From CAZPRY01 sp964589175 (GTDB lineage Bacteria > Fidelibacterota > UBA2242): 43,691 nt of DNA. The stretch covers positions 1-43,691 of the forward strand of contig CAZPRY010000033.1 in the NCBI GenBank assembly GCA_964589175.1, written 5' to 3'. The notes under the pieces are model-generated. The model did not search any database and was not told where the DNA came from. It saw nothing but the letters and a program-made list of their open reading frames with translations. Numbering within the stretch: position 1 is the stretch's first letter; the number at the start of each line of letters is the position of its first letter. The position numbers and the translations under genes are program-made. Shown here in pieces: positions 1 to 7,043 of the stretch.

Positions 1-445
1 CCTTTTCAAATAAGAAGTTTAGCATTGCCCGGATTCCACGCAAGCGGATATTTACAGTCGTAGGATTGTAACTGTTCTGTAAATACTCCAATAAATTTGA
101 ATAATGCAGGCGGGTTAATGAATCGAAATTTCCGGCGAATTGTAAAGCATGGATAAAATCATTGCCTGCTTGCCGATATGTTTTAACCGTCGAATCTGTG
201 ATATTGCGCTCCGGTTGAACGTGCTTTAAAAAATAGTTAACACCATCGGACAGGCTTATACGGTTTTTCATTTCGTCGATTTCGTCTCGTATTCTCTGCT
301 TGATTTCCAACTCTTGACGCTCGATTTTAGTCTTTTGAATTTCTGCGTCTCGGCGGTTACTTGTCCCAGTCGGAAGTAATTTCTCTTTGCCGTCAATCCA
401 TATCCTGACATAAAATTTTCCCTTCAAGCGGCGCATCCCTGCCAT
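1..445 (-). CDS. Tyrosine recombinase / phage integrase, N-terminal part (cut by window edge)
   Basis: This leftward frame opens at the ATG at 445 and stays open to the window edge, giving about 148 residues. It begins MAGMRRLKGKFYVRIW, typical of an integrase arm-DNA-binding domain. After a charged helical linker it has a SAM-like core-binding domain (about residues 80-148, with VNYFLKHV and IRLRGIRAMLNFLFEK). The catalytic domain with its R-H-R-Y residues would lie beyond the window, so activity cannot be judged. The start is supported by an AGGTGA ribosome site. It lies 8 nt after the stop of the excisionase-like gene, so the pair is probably one transcript from the promoter at 646-674. 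The inferred role is integration and excision of the accessory element. Confidence 0.85.
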   Translation of the reverse strand, partial: MAGMRRLKGKFYVRIWIDGKEKLLPTGTSNRRDAEIQKTKIERQELEIKQRIRDEIDEMKNRISLSDGVNYFLKHVQPERNITDSTVKTYRQAGNDFIHALQFAGNFDSLTRLHYSNLLEYLQNSYNPTTVNIRLRGIRAMLNFLFEK

Positions 446-453
446 TACTTCAC

Positions 454-624
454 CTACTTTTTTAAAAGGTTTCGGACCTGTTGACGCTTGATTAGTGTCC
501 GGCGAATCCCCTTAACACTGATTTTGTCTAGCAGGCCCTTGGAAATCATGTTGTAAACCGTACGTTTACCCACTTTTAGCGTTTCAGCAACTTCTGAAAC
601 TGTCATAAACTCTTGCTTTTCCAT
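454..624 (-). CDS. Excisionase-family HTH protein (Xis-like)
   Basis: A 56-residue protein starting MEKQEFMTVSEVAETLKVG. It is a complete MerR/excisionase-type helix-turn-helix domain (HTH_17 type): VSEVAETLKVGKRTVYNMIS is the HTH and the following KGIRRTLIKRQQV is the wing. The ATG at 624 is preferred over an upstream in-frame start at 705 because it has a GGAAAGAG ribosome site and because the longer version would run through the promoter at 646-674. It sits directly upstream of the integrase. Such proteins normally bend DNA at att sites and steer the recombinase toward excision; that role is inferred from family and position. Confidence 0.82.
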   Translation of the reverse strand: MEKQEFMTVSEVAETLKVGKRTVYNMISKGLLDKISVKGIRRTLIKRQQVRNLLKK

Positions 625-645
625 CGTTCTCTTTCCTTCTTTTTG

Positions 646-674
646 AATATAAATGAATAGACATGAATAGTCAA
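646..674 (-). promoter_or_regulatory. Sigma70-like promoter for xis-int
   Basis: On the minus strand, TTGACT (674-669) and TATATT (651-646) are separated by exactly 17 nt. The start point would be near 639, about 15 nt before the excisionase ATG. The spacer contains CTATTCAT twice. A TAATATACC motif lies 7 bp upstream of the -35. Confidence 0.7.
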
Positions 675-680
675 GCAAAA

Positions 681-738
681 TAATATACCCAAAGTCCGTA
701 TACATTCCGTGTAATATACCGGAATTGCGGGTATATTA
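681..738. repeat. Three TAATATACC motifs upstream of xis promoter (operator or arm-site candidate)
   Basis: TAATATACC occurs directly at 681-689 and 712-720, 31 bp apart (about three helical turns). Its exact reverse complement is at 730-738, forming a 9-bp inverted repeat with a 9-nt centre. This arrangement just upstream of an integrase/excisionase promoter suggests protein-binding sites for a repressor, Xis or integrase arms. Confidence 0.55.
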
Positions 739-752
739 TCTAGATCTAATGC

Positions 753-769
753 AAAAGCCCTTTTAGGGC
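753..769 (-). terminator. Short terminator-like hairpin
   Basis: On the minus strand GCCCT-AAA-AGGGC is followed by TTTT. The stem is only 5 bp but has a U tract. It lies downstream of the leftward replication/methyltransferase gene string that ends at 933, and inside direct repeat copy A. Confidence 0.4.
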
Positions 770-879
770 ACTTTACAGCACCGTACGGCGATTTGAATCG
801 GGATCGAATAGTAAGCCATAAACCCATATCAAATTTCCTTAAAACCAGCCCCTGAGTTAAGGTTTTTGGTTCTGTATTG
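761..879. repeat. Direct repeat copy A (about 115 bp, partner at 9766-9879)
   Basis: From TTAGGGCACTTTACA to GGTTCTGTATTG this stretch aligns with 9766-9879 in the same orientation. By eye the two are roughly three quarters identical with a few short indels. In copy B the right part is the 3' end of the 137-aa gene; in copy A the matching frame reads SIQNQKP then stop. Copy A therefore looks like a leftover 3' end of a related gene. The surrounding 625-932 holds no other convincing gene. Confidence 0.6.
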
Positions 880-932
880 AATCCAAACCCGGCTTTGCAT
901 ACTATGACATTGATTTTCAATATTTGCGCTAA

Positions 933-1256
933 TTAGAAACATAATTCCGGGATTTTCCTGATTATGCTATTTCCGCCGATCCCTTTGCGTTTTGGATTAT
1001 GGCCTGATCGATAGCAATGAATCGGGCAACTAACGGAAACACAATCTTTCACCTGGGAAGAACTGCCGCCCATACATTCAAGGCAATGTTTGCGAATCTG
1101 TCTAAGCGGCGAAGTTCCCTTTTTTCTCCGGCCCATTTTCAGGGGATAAAGCGGACAATTCGGACTGTTGCAGTTCTTTACTTCAATGGGATTATTCCAG
1201 CCCGTGCATTCAAGACATTTGCGGCGGATTGCTTTTTGCGGTGTGATTTGCGCCAT
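933..1256 (-). CDS. Cys-rich two-repeat phage-type protein
   Basis: A 107-residue protein with two tandem copies of a four-cysteine module. The first is CLEC, then EVKNC, then NCPLYPLKMG (about residues 14-42). The second is CLECMGG, then QVKDC, then SCPIHC (about residues 58-84). The CLEC...C...CPLYP pattern is familiar from small proteins of phages and prophages and would fit two zinc sites. No function is established that I can name. It starts 1 nt after the methyltransferase stop with AGAGG six bases upstream, so it is translationally linked to that gene. The basic tail could contact nucleic acid, but that is inference. Confidence 0.7.
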   Translation of the reverse strand: MAQITPQKAIRRKCLECTGWNNPIEVKNCNSPNCPLYPLKMGRRKKGTSPLRQIRKHCLECMGGSSSQVKDCVSVSCPIHCYRSGHNPKRKGIGGNSIIRKIPELCF

Positions 1257-1257
1257 G

Positions 1258-2124
1258 TTACGCCTCTCTTTCTATGGCCTCTGGAAATAAAGGAATCTCT
1301 GAAAGCCCACTGCTTAACAAAGGAAGTTGATTGACAGCGGTGTTTATTCTTTGCCGGGCTTCTAGAAAATACTTTTCCTTAATCTCAAAGCCGATAGACC
1401 GCCGCCCTTCAAGGTGGGCCGCTGCTAGGGTTGTACCGCTTCCGGCGAATGAATCCACGATTAACGAACCGGGATCTGAATACACCCGAATCAATATCCG
1501 GCAAAGCCGCTCCGATTTCTGGAATGGGTTGCTGCTGAGGGATCGCTCCGCCTTCGGCAGGGTGCAGCGGCTCTCTGATTGCAGAACCGAAGTGATCCAG
1601 CGTTTCCCGTTTGGATCGGAATGGTTGACCGGGCTTTTCTTGATCCGCCGGGTGCTGCAATCCGGGTTGTAATTCCGTTTCTGAAAAGTCGCTCCGCTTT
1701 TGCCGGATTCTCTGGGATTAAAAGTGAGGTCTGAAACTTTCACACCCCGCTTGGCAAAGCGTAAAAGGAATTCATGGGTTGTGATCGGGTTGTATTTATT
1801 CGACGGCATACCGTGATTTTTTGCGATAATATGACAAAAACGGAATTCCAATAACCTGCCGAAAGTATAACAAATCCGCTGCATCAAATCGAAGTTTGCA
1901 TAGATCAAGACTTGTCCGGTCGGCTGCAAGATTTTATCGTAAATTCTTTCCAACAGTTCCAGGTCAATTCGGCTTTCATTGGGGAGATTGTACCGGAGTT
2001 TCTTTTCATCGGTAAACAGGCTATAAGGTGGATCGGCTAAAATCAAGTCAACCGTCCCTGCTGTGATCCGTTCGGGCCACAACTGGAAGAAATCGCCTTG
2101 ATAGATTTCCGGTGTAAAAGTCAA
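1258..2124 (-). CDS. DNA methyltransferase (N6-adenine or N4-cytosine, DPPY type)
   Basis: A 288-residue protein with the two hallmark motifs of amino-methyltransferases in beta-class order. The catalytic DPPY is at residues 31-34 and the S-adenosylmethionine-binding FAGSGTT is at 226-232, followed by RRSIGFEIKEKYFLEARQRI. The target base and recognition sequence cannot be told from sequence alone. It begins with TTG, its TTGA overlapping the TGA of the upstream HTH gene, with GAGG seven bases before, so translation is coupled. No restriction endonuclease is adjacent, so it is an orphan methylase, as commonly carried by phages and mobile elements for self-modification or for regulating replication. 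Confidence 0.88.
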   Translation of the reverse strand: MTFTPEIYQGDFFQLWPERITAGTVDLILADPPYSLFTDEKKLRYNLPNESRIDLELLERIYDKILQPTGQVLIYANFDLMQRICYTFGRLLEFRFCHIIAKNHGMPSNKYNPITTHEFLLRFAKRGVKVSDLTFNPRESGKSGATFQKRNYNPDCSTRRIKKSPVNHSDPNGKRWITSVLQSESRCTLPKAERSLSSNPFQKSERLCRILIRVYSDPGSLIVDSFAGSGTTLAAAHLEGRRSIGFEIKEKYFLEARQRINTAVNQLPLLSSGLSEIPLFPEAIEREA

Positions 2125-2393
2125 AGTATAGCCTCAGCCCGTTCTCTTTGCCGCTTGGTCGGAGTATCAGGTCCGAACAAGATCAGATAGTCTAATTCCC
2201 GACGATTTAATAATACCTTGCCGCCTATTCTGTGAATCTGTATTGTCCCCGCGGCAATCAGTTTACGCGCCTTGCTCTCTGAAATCCGGCAATACATAGC
2301 CGCTTCCTTAACCGTAATCCACTTGGAAGTAACAGGAGATAACCGCTGTTCCAAATCTTTTAGCCTGTTTAATATTTCTTGTATGGGTTCCAT
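2121..2393 (-). CDS. Helix-turn-helix DNA-binding protein
   Basis: A 90-residue protein starting MEPIQEILNRLKDLEQ. A short N-terminal coiled-coil-like helix precedes an excisionase/MerR-type HTH: WITVKEAAMYCRISESKARK followed by the wing IGGKVLLNRRELDYL. A GTG at 2402 would add three residues; neither start has a clean ribosome site. It overlaps the methyltransferase by 4 nt and follows the helicase by about 50 nt. It is the second HTH protein of this fold in the element, after the Xis-like protein at 454-624. It could be a repressor, a replication accessory factor or a recombination directionality factor. Confidence 0.75.
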   Translation of the reverse strand: MEPIQEILNRLKDLEQRLSPVTSKWITVKEAAMYCRISESKARKLIAAGTIQIHRIGGKVLLNRRELDYLILFGPDTPTKRQRERAEAIL

Positions 2394-2446
2394 CGCTTCC
2401 ACAAGTCAAAACTTCGCTTATGATTCAAATCGTCTATAACATCACC

Positions 2447-3718
2447 TTAAAAGGCCCGCTTATTTGAAAAGTTTTCAAAATTCGCGTTCTTGAAACTGAG
2501 CCTAAATTGGCCCGTGGGGCCATTACGATGTTTGGCCAGCCCACAAAAGGCCATCCCGTCGGCATCCTCACCGTTAAAAGTATTTTGTCCTAGTTGCTCC
2601 GGCCTATGTATAAACAAGACTTGATCGGCGTCTTGTTCAATCGCCCCGCTATCGCGCAAATTGGAAAGTACCGGAAAGCCGTTTACCGCGCGATTTAATT
2701 GCGATAGGGCAACAACCACGATCCGTTCACGAATCGCTAATTGCTTTAAAGCGCCCGAAATCGCCTGGATTTCAAGGTTGCGGGTTTCGCCCTTGTAATG
2801 GAGTAATTGGAGATAATCGACAAAAAGCACTCTGATTTTGTGCCGCCGAATCAAGAGACAAATTCGTGAAAGTAAACGACCAAAATCAGAGATCCCCGAA
2901 TCTTCAATGAAAAGCGGGAACGTTGCTATTCGTGCGGTTGTCTGGACGATTTTTTGAATATCAATCGGAGAGGGATCGGATTTCTTTTCTAATCTGGCCG
3001 ATGAATAAGCAAGCCGCTCGATGAGCTGGGCTCCGGTCATCTCTAGGCTGACGAAACCGACCGGAATTCCCGTGCGTACGATATTATCGGCAATATTCAG
3101 CGCTAGGGCGGTCTTGCCCATTGAGGTGATAGCGGCGATTACATGATAATCGCTGGGGCGTAGACCGCCGTTCAATAGCCGATCAAGGTCATAGAAGGCG
3201 GTTGGAATAACGTTTTTATTTCCCGCATCCAGCCCGGCAAGGAATTCATGGCAAACATCTTCCGCCGCCCGAAATCCGGTATCGTTACCAGTTTCGATTT
3301 TTTGAAGGGCTGCCATAATCTCGGATGCAATTTCATCGCTCTCCAGACTTTCTATCTTGGCCGTGAGGGTCTGGAGGGAATTGTTAAGGGTTCGTTTGCG
3401 GTAATATTCAATGATCCGGCTTTCTGACTGTTGAATCAATGCACTGGAAAAAACCGTTCCCTGTAGATCAACCAGAAAGACAGTACCGCCGATATTCTGT
3501 AGTTCCCCGGTTCGCTTCAAATGGTCTAAAACCGTAAGCAAGTCGGCCTGTTTGCCGTCGGCATTGATTCTTTGAATAGTCCGATAAACCGTTGCAAGAT
3601 TTCCCGAATAGAAATGATTTGGGCTTAATTGTTCCAATCGGCCATAAGCATCCGGGTCTAATAATAGCTGGCCGATAATGTCTTTTTCGGTTTCAGTAGA
3701 GAATAAATTCACTTTCAT
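2447..3718 (-). CDS. dnaB: Replicative DNA helicase, DnaB family (mobile-element version)
   Basis: A 423-residue DnaB-type hexameric helicase, which unwinds DNA ahead of the replisome. The N-terminal helical domain (about residues 1-110) starts with TEKDIIGQLLLDPDAYGRLE. A linker leads to the RecA-like domain, with Walker A AAITSMGKT (about 195-203), Walker B VLFVDYLQLL (D301) and the later LRDSGAIEQDADQVLFIHR motif. It is somewhat shorter than chromosomal DnaB (about 450-470). Its ATG overlaps the stop of the upstream replication gene as ATGA, so the two are co-translated. It lies in the accessory region, so it is probably not the host's own dnaB. Confidence 0.92.
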   Translation of the reverse strand: MKVNLFSTETEKDIIGQLLLDPDAYGRLEQLSPNHFYSGNLATVYRTIQRINADGKQADLLTVLDHLKRTGELQNIGGTVFLVDLQGTVFSSALIQQSESRIIEYYRKRTLNNSLQTLTAKIESLESDEIASEIMAALQKIETGNDTGFRAAEDVCHEFLAGLDAGNKNVIPTAFYDLDRLLNGGLRPSDYHVIAAITSMGKTALALNIADNIVRTGIPVGFVSLEMTGAQLIERLAYSSARLEKKSDPSPIDIQKIVQTTARIATFPLFIEDSGISDFGRLLSRICLLIRRHKIRVLFVDYLQLLHYKGETRNLEIQAISGALKQLAIRERIVVVALSQLNRAVNGFPVLSNLRDSGAIEQDADQVLFIHRPEQLGQNTFNGEDADGMAFCGLAKHRNGPTGQFRLSFKNANFENFSNKRAF

Positions 3719-4620
3719 CTACACAAGTCCCAGCCGTTTGGCTTTGATTCGGTTTTGCCTGGTTGTTGCATCGAATTCTTTACATTGAAATATTTCAGCA
3801 AGCCGTTTCTACTTTTTCGCCGAAGGGACGACAATGAAGCAACCTGATTGGCCCAAAAGCCATCGTGCAAAATAAAATCAAGCACCGCCTGAATGTCCTT
3901 TATGCTTTCGCCGTCGGTCCGCTGCAATTTCTCAATGGTTTCCGCGCCGGCTACGACCACCCGTGAATTTTCGGTAAGAGTCTGTTTAAAATCCTGATGT
4001 TGTCTGCCGCCGGTTTTCTGCTTTTCATGGAATGCCAGCGAAAGCGGAAGATAGGCTGTCAAATTCCCGTTTGACGGTTTTTCTTTCTTTAATTTATTTA
4101 ATTCATTGTGTATAGTGTCTGTACCTTGTTGCTCCATTGTTGCTATCGTAGTTGCTTTCGTGCTGGTTTTATCGACGGGGAGCGTGTTGCTATCGGTGTT
4201 GCTTTCATTGTCGCTTTCATTGAGATTTCGTAGACCGTAGTTTTTAGGGTCTTGAAAATAGCAGTATTTCACAATGTTAATGAGCATGCCACGTGTTGTT
4301 TTTTGAGATTCAATCATATTATGATCAGATAGCCAGCGGATCGCTTTCTCAACTTGCCATTTCCTATATTTCATTTTGCGAAATCCAATAAACCAGGATA
4401 AACCTTCCTGAATATCTTTAAACCGTGTTAGGCATTGGCCGCGCCTGATCACATTACCATTGAGTCTACGATCATTATGGTTCGCTTCCCTAATTAACCA
4501 ATCCCAAATTTCGCGGATATAAGGCGAAGTATGCGCAATTTCTGAATTCTGAATACATCGCGCTTTTAGGTAATAACCATCGGATATATATCCGTTCTTA
4601 TCGGGCTGTCCGTCAGTCAT
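3715..4620 (-). CDS. Phage replication-organiser-like protein (O/DnaD-like)
   Basis: A 301-residue protein. The N-terminal part (about 1-120) has the WDWLIREANHNDR...RRGQCLTRF...KWQVEKAIRWLSDHNMI pattern of the winged-helix domain of phage replisome organisers. A polar Ser/Thr/Asn-rich linker (about 130-180) follows. The C-terminal part (about 240-285) has IKDIQAVLDFILHDGFWA, like the helicase-loading tail of such proteins. Directly upstream of dnaB with a 4-nt overlap, it most likely binds the element's origin and loads the helicase. Its start overlaps the stop of the 43-aa gene as TAATG. The family call rests on pattern and context; a DnaD or Rep_O subfamily label would need a profile search. 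Confidence 0.65.
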   Translation of the reverse strand: MTDGQPDKNGYISDGYYLKARCIQNSEIAHTSPYIREIWDWLIREANHNDRRLNGNVIRRGQCLTRFKDIQEGLSWFIGFRKMKYRKWQVEKAIRWLSDHNMIESQKTTRGMLINIVKYCYFQDPKNYGLRNLNESDNESNTDSNTLPVDKTSTKATTIATMEQQGTDTIHNELNKLKKEKPSNGNLTAYLPLSLAFHEKQKTGGRQHQDFKQTLTENSRVVVAGAETIEKLQRTDGESIKDIQAVLDFILHDGFWANQVASLSSLRRKSRNGLLKYFNVKNSMQQPGKTESKPNGWDLCR

Positions 4621-4751
4621 TACTTCAATTCTGCCTGAATCTGCTCTAATGTATCAAGAAACTGATTTACTATTTTTTCAATTTTATTCTGTCTTTTTTC
4701 AGTCAAAGCAGAGATGAAGATTTTTTCCTTTGTAATAATTACATTTTCCAT
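4620..4751 (-). CDS. Small 43-aa protein, first gene of replication module
   Basis: A leftward frame starting MENVIITKEKIFISALTEKR and ending IQAELK. It has GGAG eight to nine bases upstream, and its stop overlaps the next gene's ATG as TAATG, which supports real translation. The protein is Lys/Glu/Ile-rich and probably alpha-helical, with no cysteines, signal peptide or membrane segment. Its function is unknown. Possible roles are a leader peptide for translational coupling or a small replication accessory protein. Confidence 0.6.
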   Translation of the reverse strand: MENVIITKEKIFISALTEKRQNKIEKIVNQFLDTLEQIQAELK

Positions 4752-4771
4752 TTGTCTTTTCTCCGATTTAG

Positions 4772-4800
4772 TTATTAAAAAACCGAAGTACATAGGTCAA
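4772..4800 (-). promoter_or_regulatory. Possible promoter for the replication module
   Basis: On the minus strand, TTGACC (4800-4795) lies 17 nt before TAATAA (4777-4772), a poor -10 match. The start would fall just before the GGAG of the 43-aa gene, giving a very short leader. Confidence 0.3.
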
Positions 4801-4852
4801 TGACTGTACCATTGTTATTATTTAGTTTATAACGTGATTATTTAGATAATAA

Positions 4853-4975
4853 TCGGAAAATGTAAGACCGATTGTCAGTATAAATCGGAAATTGTATGAA
4901 TTATTTTACTGTAATATTAAGTAAATCGGAAAATCTGATTCTATCTCGGAAAATTGGATTGAATTTCGGATTTTC
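4853..4975. repeat. Iteron-like TCGGAAAAT repeats (origin or operator candidate)
   Basis: TCGGAAAAT or a one-base variant occurs at 4853, 4885, 4926 and 4946, and a fifth partial TTCGGATTTTC starts at 4965. The steps of 32, 41, 20 and about 19 bp are near whole numbers of helical turns. The stretch is very AT-rich and lies at the head of the replication genes. The last copies fall in the 3' end of the 407-aa gene. This is how iteron origins often look; a repressor operator array is the alternative. Confidence 0.5.
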
Positions 4976-6164
4976 TTCTAACATTTGACATAATGTCCTT
5001 TTGTTCTTGGACATTAAATAAATTGCCTATCGCTTTTAAAAGATATTTTTGTGCGGTATCTGGATGCGTTTTATAAAAGAATGTCTCTGCAATCCTAGAA
5101 AAGTTAAGTGCATGAAAACGTTGTTTATTTGATCCAAGTTTCCAATTCCCTCTATCCCCTAGGGCTTCTTTTAGATTTCCCATAATAACAAGTTTGTTGT
5201 GATAATCAATATTGCCAGTTATACAGTAATTAATAAATGTTTTTTGATCTTCACTTGTTAGTCTATAAGAATTTATTGTTCTCTGTTTTTGCTTTACTAT
5301 TTCATTTCTATTTGGTTTCATTGATGTTTTAGCGGTGTTCTGCTCTTGTTCCGCATCGACATTCACAATAATCTCATCCTTCTTCTCGTCGTACTCTGCC
5401 TGAATCTTATGCTGTCGATTATATTGGACCTTAAACCACGAATCGAAAACTGATAAATAAACAGCCAGACGAAAGCAAAACCTTATATCGAGGTAAGCCC
5501 CATTAGTAATGTGCAGTTCATCATATAGTAGTCTGTCAAATCCGGGAGGCATTTCCCAATCTCTTTTTTCTGGGTCCATTTTTTCTACCGCTTCGTTTTC
5601 AAGAGTCCGTATTTTATCGATCATATCAACTATAAAATCCGTAGTATTACGATAGTTTTTATACTCCATCCCTTCAAAACGGCCCTTGGGGTTTCGCGTG
5701 TACGAATAATCCTGGACGTAGGAATCGACTATATAAAAAATATCTATCATCTGTCGCCAAAATTCGGCATAACTTCTGAGGTTATGTTGATAGATTGTGT
5801 CTCGTTTGGATTCGTTTGTTATTTCTTGCGTTATGATTTCACTTATTTCTGCTTTTGTAAGACATGAATTTATATCCATGAGATAGAATTTCTTACCCCT
5901 GTAACCCTTGTATTTAAATTCCGCATCCTCGTAATCTTTAAAATAAAATTCATTCTCGTCTTTGGGGTCTTCATACCACGTCTCGAAACAAGGTATATTT
6001 TTATCTCTGGGGTCTTTATGCCAGGTCTTAAAATAATCATATGAAAATGGGTCATGGTGTTTTGAGTCTTTTTTTAATTTTTCCTCATATCTTTCCGGAG
6101 GAATGCGTATTAAGATTTTTATTTTTTCAGCCTCTCGCAGTATTTCAATCGCTGCATTCCTCAT
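4941..6164 (-). CDS. Hypothetical protein (407 aa), charged and aromatic-rich
   Basis: I do not recognise a family. The protein is soluble-looking, with no signal peptide or membrane helix, and is rich in Lys, Asp, Glu, Tyr and Phe. Near residues 46-75 it carries a short internal duplication: FKTWHKDPRDKN, then FETWYEDPKDEN 18 residues later, also visible in the DNA. The middle (about 120-260) looks helical (YAEFWRQMIDIFYIVDSYVQ; DIRFCFRLAVYLSVFDSWF). A polar linker near 280 separates a C-terminal domain containing GNWKLGSNKQRFHALNFSRIA. It starts at an ATG with GGAAGG about ten bases upstream. It is more AT-rich than its neighbours, in keeping with mobile-element cargo. A role in defence or host takeover is possible but unsupported. 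Confidence 0.7.
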   Translation of the reverse strand: MRNAAIEILREAEKIKILIRIPPERYEEKLKKDSKHHDPFSYDYFKTWHKDPRDKNIPCFETWYEDPKDENEFYFKDYEDAEFKYKGYRGKKFYLMDINSCLTKAEISEIITQEITNESKRDTIYQHNLRSYAEFWRQMIDIFYIVDSYVQDYSYTRNPKGRFEGMEYKNYRNTTDFIVDMIDKIRTLENEAVEKMDPEKRDWEMPPGFDRLLYDELHITNGAYLDIRFCFRLAVYLSVFDSWFKVQYNRQHKIQAEYDEKKDEIIVNVDAEQEQNTAKTSMKPNRNEIVKQKQRTINSYRLTSEDQKTFINYCITGNIDYHNKLVIMGNLKEALGDRGNWKLGSNKQRFHALNFSRIAETFFYKTHPDTAQKYLLKAIGNLFNVQEQKDIMSNVRRKSEIQSNFPR

Positions 6165-6228
6165 GTGGTTTCAACCTTCCATTTTTTAAACTATGATAGA
6201 TCGTGAATTCAATATTGTATAATCGAAC

Positions 6229-6342
6229 CTAAATTAATTTTTGATGATCTTGTTTTTCCCAGTGATCTATTGCCCACTGCTGCGCTTTTGCTTCTGGCCA
6301 GCCATCTAACTTAGGATCGAATGGGGGTTCTCTGTAATCCAT
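6229..6342 (-). CDS. Possible small 37-aa protein
   Basis: A leftward ORF reading MDYREPPFDPKLDGWPEAKA and ending HWEKQDHQKLI. Its composition is protein-like (Trp-, Pro- and charge-rich), but there is no clear ribosome site before the ATG. It lies just upstream of the 407-aa gene, about 65 nt away. It may be a real micro-protein or chance. Confidence 0.3.
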   Translation of the reverse strand: MDYREPPFDPKLDGWPEAKAQQWAIDHWEKQDHQKLI

Positions 6343-6403
6343 ACAATGAATCTAAAGGCATCTATGGGAATATACAAACAATTATCCAGTAAATGAGATC
6401 ATG

Positions 6404-6417
6404 TACCTGCGCAGGTA
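6404..6417. repeat. Perfect 14-bp palindrome (operator candidate)
   Basis: TACCTGCGCAGGTA equals its own reverse complement. It stands alone in an intergenic stretch about 60 bp from the 37-aa ORF start and could be a dimeric repressor site. Confidence 0.45.
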
Positions 6418-6459
6418 TTTTCCCCGTTTGGTGTGAGCGTGGCATATATCTATATAACA

Positions 6460-6505
6460 GGGGTGCCCTCCCCGGGCCTGGGGGGTGCCCCGGTCCATTT
6501 TTTTT
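6460..6505 (+). terminator. GC-rich hairpin followed by T8
   Basis: CCCCGGGC and GTGCCCCGG pair across a G-rich loop (with a bulge) and are followed by TCCA and eight Ts, as in an intrinsic terminator read rightward. No protein gene is read rightward here, so it might end a small RNA. GGGTGCCC occurs twice, 22 bp apart. Confidence 0.35.
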
Positions 6506-7043
6506 CATGCAAATCCGCATCGAATCAGCCCCGCACCAGGTCCCATATTTCCAGCCAAAATGTCATGTTTTCCGCATATTTCATGTTTTCCGCCCAAGTC
6601 ACGACCTTATATATACTGTAACAGGCTGAATACCTACTACTTACGAATAACATACTTAGGAAACATTATCCATAAATTGTTTCCACGGTTTACATAATAG
6701 CACGCGGCCAAGTTGCTAAATCCGGACCGCACGCTACCGGGCAGAGTGCGCACGTATACACTATTTCCCAATGGCCGAAGATATTCCATATAATCCCAAA
6801 GTAAATAAATTAAAACAATGCGTTTGCATGTTACCCTTTTTAGATTGGAATTCGGTTCCCTAAAATACGCCCATTTCACCTAGCCTGAAAAACTTTTCCC
6901 TATGATCAAATTCGTATTTTTTTGTTTAGTATCCCGATTTACCGCCTTCCCATCACTTTTCCACCACTCCCTAATATCAAGATAATCCGATACTTATAAG
7001 ATCAATATCACTATATCCCAGTGTAAAGCCCGGAAAACCCCGA

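Noticed and set aside
603..920. Leftward 105-codon frame covering direct repeat A and the xis start
   Set aside because: It overlaps the xis promoter and gene in another frame and has no ribosome site. The repeat relationship to the 137-aa gene is in a different frame.
3100..3140. Apparently altered Walker A (AAITSMGKT) in the DnaB-type helicase
   Set aside because: Ala at the first P-loop position is normal for DnaB (E. coli has AARPSMGKT). The essential GKT is intact, so there is no reason to call it inactive.
6637..6879. Leftward 80-codon frame in the gene-poor gap
   Set aside because: There is no ribosome site, and its composition looks like chance translation of AT-rich DNA.
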